Shown here: in pieces, positions 58,613-64,000 of the stretch
How positions within the stretch are numbered: position 1 is the stretch's first letter
Layout of the letters: the number at the start of each line of letters is the position of its first letter
NCBI RefSeq assembly: GCF_001665575.1
Contig: NZ_LZSU01000043.1
Coordinates: 22,994-86,993, forward strand
Direction of reading: 5' to 3'
Length of the DNA: 64,000 nucleotides
Source: Mycobacterium sp. 852013-51886_SCH5428379
Lineage (GTDB): Bacteria > Actinomycetota > Actinomycetes > Mycobacteriales > Mycobacteriaceae
Notes under the pieces: generated by a model
Told to the model about the DNA's origin: nothing
The model's input: only the letters and a program-made list of their open reading frames with translations
The model's database searches: none
Program-made: the position numbers and the translations under genes

Positions 58613-60223
58613 GTGCGTACAGCCTTGATCGAATCGGAGTCCGCGGGCATCCCCGCACCGGGTCCTCTCGGCTTTCCGGACACCGCGGACGCGCTCTCAG
58701 CGATCCGCACACCGGTGGCGGTGGTGCGGTCGGCACTGGGGCCGAGCCCCGTCGTGCTCAGCGACGCCGCACTGCTCACGCCGGAGGTCATGCGCGATCA
58801 TCTGTTGGCGGTGTTGCCGGCCGTGTACCCCGAATGGCTGGGTGATCGCGGCTTCACCGCAGCGCACCAGGTGCGGTTCCCGTATGTCATCGGAGAGATG
58901 GCGCGCGGTATCGCGACGGCCCGGATGACCGTCGAGGGTGTCCGCGCCGGTGTGATGGCCTTCTTCGGCAGCGCCGGGCTGGACCTGGATTCGGTCGAGA
59001 CGGGTGTCCGCGAGATCCAGGCGGACCTGGGGCCCGATGCGGGCGGCTGGGGCGCCAACCTGATCCACAACGTGCAGGACGACCGTCTCGAACTGGCGAC
59101 GGTTGATCTGTTCCATCGGCTCGGTGTCCGTTACGTGTCGGCGTCGGCATTCATGCGGCTCACGCCGGCGATCGTGCTGTACGCGGCGAAGGGGCTGCGG
59201 CGAGGCCCGGACGGGCGCGTGGTGCGCGCCGGGCGGATCTTCGCCAAAGTGTCGCGCGAGGAGGTCGCGCGACAGTTCCTGTCGCCCGCTCCCGAGGCGA
59301 TGTTGCGCGCCCTGGTCGACGAGGGACGCCTCACGGCCGAGGAGGCCTCACTGGCCGGCGCCATCCCGCTGGCCGAGGACATCACCGCCGAAGCCGATTC
59401 GGGCGGCCACACCGACAATCGCGCCTTGACGGTGTTGTTGCCACGCCTCATCGCGCTGCGCGACCAGATCACGGCGGCCTACGGATACGACGTCGTACCT
59501 CGGGTGGGCGCCGCCGGCGGGCTCGGGACGCCGGCCGCCGTCGCCGCGGCCTTCGCGGCGGGTGCGGCGTACGTGCTGACCGGTTCGGTCAACCAGTCGG
59601 CGGTCGAGAGCGGTCTGTCCGAGGACGCCCGCAGCCTGCTGGCGATCGCCGAGTCGACCGACGTCGCGATGGCGCCTGCAGCGGATATGTTCGAGATGGG
59701 CGTCACCGTGCAGGTGCTCAAACGCGGCACCATGTTCGCCCAACGCGGCCAGCGGCTGTCCGACTTCTATCGCCGCTACGCATCGCTCGATGAGGCGCCG
59801 GCGCACGAGGTGGCGAACCTCGAGTCGACCGTCCTCGGCCGGACCATCGACGAGATCTGGTCGGAGACAGAGGCGTTCTTCGCCCAGCGCGACCCCCGGC
59901 AGATCGAACGTGCCGCCACGGACCCCAAACACCGGATGGCGCTGGTGTTCCGCTGGTATCTGTTCAACGGCGCGCAGTGGGCCCGCGACGGCCACTCCTC
60001 ACGGCGGGCCGACTACCAGATCTGGTGCGGTCCGGCCATGGGCGCCTTCAACGAATGGGTCAGGGGCAGCTTCCTCGAACCTGTCCAGGCACGCACGGTC
60101 CGCCAGATCGCGCTGAACCTGCTCGAGGGCGCAGCCACCGTGACCCGCGCCGGACAACTGCGCGCCGCAGGCGTCGCACTGCCCGGATCCGCCTTCGATT
60201 TCCGTCCGCGCCCGCTCGGATAA
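58613..60223 (+). CDS. PfaD-family enoyl reductase of polyunsaturated fatty acid / polyketide synthesis
   Basis: A 536-residue TIM-barrel flavoprotein of the PfaD family, related to 2-nitropropane dioxygenase and FabK-type enoyl reductases. It shows VRFPYVIGEMARGIATARMTVEG, GGWGANLIHN, a segment with GRIFAKVSREEVARQFLSPAP, IPLAEDITAEADSGGHTDNR (flavin/active-site stretch), RVGAAGGLGTP and YVLTGSVNQS. These proteins act in trans with PfaA-type synthases. The GTG 58613 start fits a compact N-terminus. It is followed 28 bp later by a PfaA-like synthase gene, so the pair forms the core of a PUFA-synthase-type cluster. Confidence 0.9.
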   Translation: MRTALIESESAGIPAPGPLGFPDTADALSAIRTPVAVVRSALGPSPVVLSDAALLTPEVMRDHLLAVLPAVYPEWLGDRGFTAAHQVRFPYVIGEMARGIATARMTVEGVRAGVMAFFGSAGLDLDSVETGVREIQADLGPDAGGWGANLIHNVQDDRLELATVDLFHRLGVRYVSASAFMRLTPAIVLYAAKGLRRGPDGRVVRAGRIFAKVSREEVARQFLSPAPEAMLRALVDEGRLTAEEASLAGAIPLAEDITAEADSGGHTDNRALTVLLPRLIALRDQITAAYGYDVVPRVGAAGGLGTPAAVAAAFAAGAAYVLTGSVNQSAVESGLSEDARSLLAIAESTDVAMAPAADMFEMGVTVQVLKRGTMFAQRGQRLSDFYRRYASLDEAPAHEVANLESTVLGRTIDEIWSETEAFFAQRDPRQIERAATDPKHRMALVFRWYLFNGAQWARDGHSSRRADYQIWCGPAMGAFNEWVRGSFLEPVQARTVRQIALNLLEGAATVTRAGQLRAAGVALPGSAFDFRPRPLG

Positions 60224-60251
60224 CCACATTCGCCCCGAACTAAGAGGTTCT

Positions 60252-63200
60252 GTGACCGACCAGATGCACCCACCCATTGCCACCCCCGTCGCTGTCGTCG
60301 CAGTCAGCGCGATCTATCCGGGGGAGCCGGGACTCGACGGCTACTGGCGCACGATCACCGGCGGCCGCGACGCCATCGGTGAGGTGCCCCCGTCGCACTG
60401 GCTCATCGACGACTACTACGACCCCGACCCCACGGCGGTCGACAAGACCTATTGCAAGCGGGGCGGATTCATCGACCCGGTGCACTTCGACCCCATGCAG
60501 TTCGGGCTGCCGCCCAATGCGCTACCCGCCACAGACTCCGCGCAGATCCTGGCGCTGATCGCCGCCAAGCAGGTGCTCGACAAGGCGATGAGTCACGGTA
60601 CGAGCGTCGACCTCGACCGGGTCGACATCGTCCTGGGGGTGGCGTCGACCACCGAACTCGTCGTCCAGATGGGTTCGCGTATGCAGCAGCCGATCTGGCG
60701 TAAGGCGATGCTGGAGAACGGCCTGGACGAGGCCGAGGCGGACGAGATCTGCAGGGACATCGCCGACCACTACGTGCCGTGGCTGGAGAGCACCTTTCCC
60801 GGTCTGCTGGGCAACGTCGTCGCCGGACGGGTCGCCAACCGACTGAACCTGGGCGGAAGCAACTTCGTCGTCGACGCGGCGTGCGCGAGTTCGCTGTCGG
60901 CGGTCCAGGTGGCATTGCACAAGCTGTATCTGCACGAGTCCGATCTCGTGCTCACCGGCGGTGTCGACGCACTGAACGACGTGATGATGTACATGTGCTT
61001 CTCCAAGACCCCGGCCTTCTCCAAAACGGGGGACTGCCGGCCGTTCTCGGATGGCGCGGACGGCACCATCATCGGTGAGGGCGTCGGCATGATGGCGCTC
61101 AAGCGGCTGGCCGACGCCGAACGCGACGGCGACGAGATCCACGCCGTGATCCGTGGACTCGGCTCGTCGTCGGACGGACGTGCCTCCAGCGTGTACGCGC
61201 CTCGCTCCGAGGGACAGGCCAAGGCGCTGCGCCGCGCTTACGACCGCGCCGGCTACGAGCCGTCGACCGTCGGCCTGCTCGAGGCGCACGGGACGGCCAC
61301 CAAGGCCGGTGACGTCGCCGAGTTCGCGGCGCTGAAGTCCGTGTTCACCGAATCCGACTCGCGCATCGCCCTCGGGTCGGTGAAATCGCAGATCGGTCAC
61401 ACCAAGGCGGCTGCGGGTGCCGCGGGCCTCATCAAAGCGGTTCTCGCCCTGCAGCATTCGACGCTGCCCGGAACCCTGAAGGTGGAGCGGCCCAACCCGG
61501 CGCTCGGCCTCGACGAGACGCCCTTCTACATCAACGCCGAAACCCGGCCGTGGGTGCGCACCGCGGACCAGCCGCGCCGCGCGTCTGTCAGTTCGTTCGG
61601 ATTCGGCGGCAGCAACTTCCACGTGACCCTGGAGGAGTACCAGGGCGAACACCGCGCCAAGCGGTTGCGGACGCTCCCCACCGAACTCGTCGTGCTCAGC
61701 GGCGCCACCGAGGGCGAGCTGCAGAAGCGGGCCGAGGCCGTCGCCGCGGCAGTGCGCTCAGGGGAGGGACTCGCCCGCATCGCATTCGACTCGGCGCGCG
61801 AGTTCGACGCCGCGCAACCCGCGCGGGCCGGTCTGGTCGCGTCGGACACCGTGGCGCTGGAAGCGCTGGCTGACAAGCTGCGCAAGGCGCTCGCCGACGG
61901 CACCGCATCCTCGCTCAAAGATCCGAACATCAGCGTCGGATTCGGTCCCGCACGCGAGGGAAAGACGGCGTTCCTCTTCCCGGGACAGGGCAGCCAGTAC
62001 GTCGGCATGGGTGGCGATCTCGCGATGACGTTCCCGTCGGCCCTGGGCGTCTGGGACGGGCTCGACGGTGCGCTGGCCGAGCTGTCCCGGGTGGTGTTCC
62101 CGGAGCCGGCGTTCGACGATGCGACCGCGCACGCGCAGCGCGCCGAACTCACCGCCATGGACAACGCGCAGCCGGCCATCGCGGCCACCAGTCTGGCGCA
62201 GCTCACGCTCCTCGATGTGCTGGGAGTAAAAGCCGATGCCGCGGCCGGCCACAGCTTCGGTGAGGTGTCGGCGCTGGCGGCCGCAGGTGTCATCCCGACC
62301 GATCGGCTCGTCGAGACGGCCCGGACCCGTGGCGTGCTGATGGCCGAAGCCGGACAGGGCAAAGACGGCGCCATGCTGGCCGTCGTCGCCGGCGTCGACG
62401 ATGTCCGCACCATGCTGGAGTCTCGGCCCGAATCCGCGACGTCTCTAGTGATCGCGAACGACAACGCGCCCAAGCAGGTGGTGCTCGCAGGGCATACCGC
62501 CGACATCGAATGGGCCGAGGCTGCGGCGAAGTCGGCCGGCTGGACCTCACGGCGGCTGCCGGTCGCATCAGCGTTCCATTCGCCGATCGTGGCCGCGAGC
62601 TCGGCGCCGCTCACCAACTACCTGAAGAGCCTCGAACTCGGCTCCGCGGCATTCCCGGTGTACGCCAACGCAACCGCGCAGCCGTACAGCGAGCAGATCG
62701 CCGACCAGCTCGGCGACCAGGTGCGCACCTCGGTCCGATTCCGCGAGATGATCGAGGCGATGGCCGGCGCCGGGGTGAGGCGGTTCATCGAGGTCGGCCC
62801 GGGACGGGTGTTGACGGGACTGGTCGGCCAGATCCTGACCGATACGCCGCACCTCGCGGTGGCGCTCGACGACGCCAAGACCGGCGATCTGCGCGGGTGG
62901 CACCGCGGCCTGGCGGCCCTGGCCGCCGACGGGGTGGCGCTCGACCTGAGCGCGCTGTTCGACCATTTCGCCGAACCGGCCCAGCACGTCCCCGCACCGG
63001 CCCATGCAGTGCTCGTCGGCGGGGCCAACCTGGGCAAGCCCTATCCGCCGGCCGACGGGAAGGTGACGATCACGCCGAAACGTGTACGCGCCACCTCACC
63101 GCAGCCGGTGACGTCACCGGAGAAGACGCTGTCCACCGTGGAAGGACCCCCGATGACCCAGGTAGTCCAGCGCATGGAAGCACCGGTGAATCCGCCGGCC

Positions 63201-64000
63201 CCGCCCGCGGTCTCGACTCCCGCGCCGGCGGCCGCCGCGCCGGCTCCGGAGGTACACCTGCCGGCCCCGACTGCCGCACCACTGTCCGGCGACGCCTGGA
63301 GCGTCATCGACCGCATCCAACGTGAGACCGCCGAGCAGCATCAGCGCTACCTCGACGTCATGACCCAGAGTCATCAGTCCTTCCTCGACGTCGCGGCGCA
63401 GATGATGGCCGAGATCGTCCACGATCAGTCGCCCGCGCCGCAGGCCCCCCGGGTGATGTTGAAAGAGGTTGTCCAGGCACCCCTTCCGCCGCAGAGCGCC
63501 GTCGCGGCGGCACCGAGTGTCGCGGCGATGACTCCACCGCCGGCGGCGCCGGCTCCGATCGCCACGCCCGCTCCGATCGCTCCGGTCGCGCCCCAGGCCC
63601 CGAGCGCGCCGAACGGCGCTGCGCCGGCTGCTGCGCCTGTGCCGGGGTTGCCGGTGGGTGCTGTGGTGTTGGGGATCGTGTCGGAGAAGACGGGTTATCC
63701 GGCGGACATGTTGTCGTTGGAGATGGAGATGGAGGCCGAGCTCGGTATCGACTCCATCAAGCAGGTGGAGATTTTGGCGGCGTTGCAGGCGAAGTTCCCG
63801 GGGGCGCCGGATATTCCGGCGTCGGAGTTGGCGGGTCTGCGGACGTTGCAGGACGTGGTGGACAAGGTGGGTGGGTTCGCCCCGAGCGCGCCGAACGGCG
63901 CTGCGCCGGCTGCTGCGCCTGCACCGGGGTTGCCGGTGGGTGCTGTGGTGTTGGGGATCGTGTCGGAGAAGACGGGTTATCCGGCGGACATGTTGTCGTT
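60252..64000 (+). CDS. PfaA-like type I polyketide / PUFA synthase (3' end outside window)
   Basis: The frame runs from GTG 60252 to the window end, at least 1249 residues. Order: ketosynthase (about 12-450) with Cys211 in VDAACASSLS, His in EAHGTATKAGD and SQIGHTKAAAGAAG; acyltransferase (about 570-880) with LFPGQGSQYVGMG and Ser668 in AGHSFGEVS; a Pro/Ala-rich linker; then tandem acyl carrier domains (ACP1 about 1130-1210, Ser1168 in ELGIDSIKQVEIL; ACP2 from about 1225). KS-AT-multiple ACP and the DSIKQ form are those of PfaA in polyunsaturated fatty-acid synthases, and the preceding PfaD supports it. More ACPs and probably KR or DH domains lie beyond the window. The product may be a polyunsaturated or polyketide lipid. 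Confidence 0.92.
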   Translation, partial: MTDQMHPPIATPVAVVAVSAIYPGEPGLDGYWRTITGGRDAIGEVPPSHWLIDDYYDPDPTAVDKTYCKRGGFIDPVHFDPMQFGLPPNALPATDSAQILALIAAKQVLDKAMSHGTSVDLDRVDIVLGVASTTELVVQMGSRMQQPIWRKAMLENGLDEAEADEICRDIADHYVPWLESTFPGLLGNVVAGRVANRLNLGGSNFVVDAACASSLSAVQVALHKLYLHESDLVLTGGVDALNDVMMYMCFSKTPAFSKTGDCRPFSDGADGTIIGEGVGMMALKRLADAERDGDEIHAVIRGLGSSSDGRASSVYAPRSEGQAKALRRAYDRAGYEPSTVGLLEAHGTATKAGDVAEFAALKSVFTESDSRIALGSVKSQIGHTKAAAGAAGLIKAVLALQHSTLPGTLKVERPNPALGLDETPFYINAETRPWVRTADQPRRASVSSFGFGGSNFHVTLEEYQGEHRAKRLRTLPTELVVLSGATEGELQKRAEAVAAAVRSGEGLARIAFDSAREFDAAQPARAGLVASDTVALEALADKLRKALADGTASSLKDPNISVGFGPAREGKTAFLFPGQGSQYVGMGGDLAMTFPSALGVWDGLDGALAELSRVVFPEPAFDDATAHAQRAELTAMDNAQPAIAATSLAQLTLLDVLGVKADAAAGHSFGEVSALAAAGVIPTDRLVETARTRGVLMAEAGQGKDGAMLAVVAGVDDVRTMLESRPESATSLVIANDNAPKQVVLAGHTADIEWAEAAAKSAGWTSRRLPVASAFHSPIVAASSAPLTNYLKSLELGSAAFPVYANATAQPYSEQIADQLGDQVRTSVRFREMIEAMAGAGVRRFIEVGPGRVLTGLVGQILTDTPHLAVALDDAKTGDLRGWHRGLAALAADGVALDLSALFDHFAEPAQHVPAPAHAVLVGGANLGKPYPPADGKVTITPKRVRATSPQPVTSPEKTLSTVEGPPMTQVVQRMEAPVNPPAPPAVSTPAPAAAAPAPEVHLPAPTAAPLSGDAWSVIDRIQRETAEQHQRYLDVMTQSHQSFLDVAAQMMAEIVHDQSPAPQAPRVMLKEVVQAPLPPQSAVAAAPSVAAMTPPPAAPAPIATPAPIAPVAPQAPSAPNGAAPAAAPVPGLPVGAVVLGIVSEKTGYPADMLSLEMEMEAELGIDSIKQVEILAALQAKFPGAPDIPASELAGLRTLQDVVDKVGGFAPSAPNGAAPAAAPAPGLPVGAVVLGIVSEKTGYPADMLS
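63598..64000 (+). repeat. 282-bp tandem ACP repeat (copy 2 cut by window)
   Basis: Copy 1 spans 63598-63879 and copy 2 begins at 63880. The first 121 bp of copy 2 match copy 1 except for two adjacent bases (GTG to GCA codon). The unit is 94 codons: one ACP plus its Ala/Pro linker. The repeat uses G-ending codons, such as TTG, GTG, GGG and TCG, more than the KS-AT part. Confidence 0.9.

Overview
The window is GC-rich actinobacterial DNA, most likely from a rapidly growing Mycobacterium (Mycolicibacterium). The evidence is the gene set: a resuscitation-promoting-factor transglycosylase, a DUF732 secreted protein, a deazaflavin-dependent (DDN-type) protein, a SigF-type stress module, a Gly/Ala-rich exported protein, many GTG starts and GTGA/ATGA stop-start overlaps.

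Layout. 1-5269: a sugar-acid locus. An SDR (cut by the window edge) and an ACS-family MFS carrier are on the + strand. Convergent to them is a Zn-alcohol dehydrogenase - L-rhamnonate dehydratase (rhmD) - fumarylacetoacetate-hydrolase-fold operon. Together these look like L-rhamnonate uptake and breakdown through a diketo intermediate. 5391-5464: tRNA-Pro(GGG). 5420-17912: a 12.5-kb integrative element in that tRNA gene, bounded by a perfect 47-bp direct repeat. It carries a tyrosine integrase, near-identical candidate arm sites at both ends, its own replacement tRNA terminator, a regulator pair and a replication-type ATPase.

The rest of the element is a dense set of conflict-system-like genes: a DUF1863 TIR-like protein divergent from a double-SLATT membrane protein; a SEFIR-FtsK/EccC ATPase fusion; a serine resolvase without a usable start beside a res-like site; a membrane-anchored exported-domain protein; a DUF4062 protein; and a protein with an HEPN-like Rx4H motif. 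This is the part most likely to hold undescribed biology.

18005-34003: catabolic region. It has a sugar-type binding protein, a broken FAD monooxygenase, and a tightly overlapped operon (FCD regulator, NitT/TauT-type ABC importer, aldehyde dehydrogenase, enoyl-CoA hydratase) with a palindromic candidate operator. An ACMSD-type amidohydrolase, a PucR-type regulator, a cyclase-family hydrolase, an SDR and a Baeyer-Villiger monooxygenase follow. The substrates are not evident. 34275-47799: mostly ordinary chromosome (Rpf, EamA exporters, DUF4239, TctC-like protein, DDN protein, acyltransferase 3, GGDEF, Tex, glutaminyl cyclase). A 66-bp palindromic repeat occurs at about 28.6 kb and again at 47.4 kb.

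47801-53413: a stress-signalling group (STAS protein, SigF-family sigma factor, CsbD, and an RsbQ hydrolase overlapping an RsbP-like PAS-PP2C phosphatase). 53437-58140: dTDP-L-rhamnose synthesis (RmlA, RmlB, an RmlC-RmlD fusion) behind a Gly/Ala-rich exported protein. 58613-64000: a PfaD enoyl reductase followed by a PfaA-like polyketide/PUFA synthase (KS-AT-tandem ACPs) that runs off the window. Its ACP modules are near-identical at DNA level.
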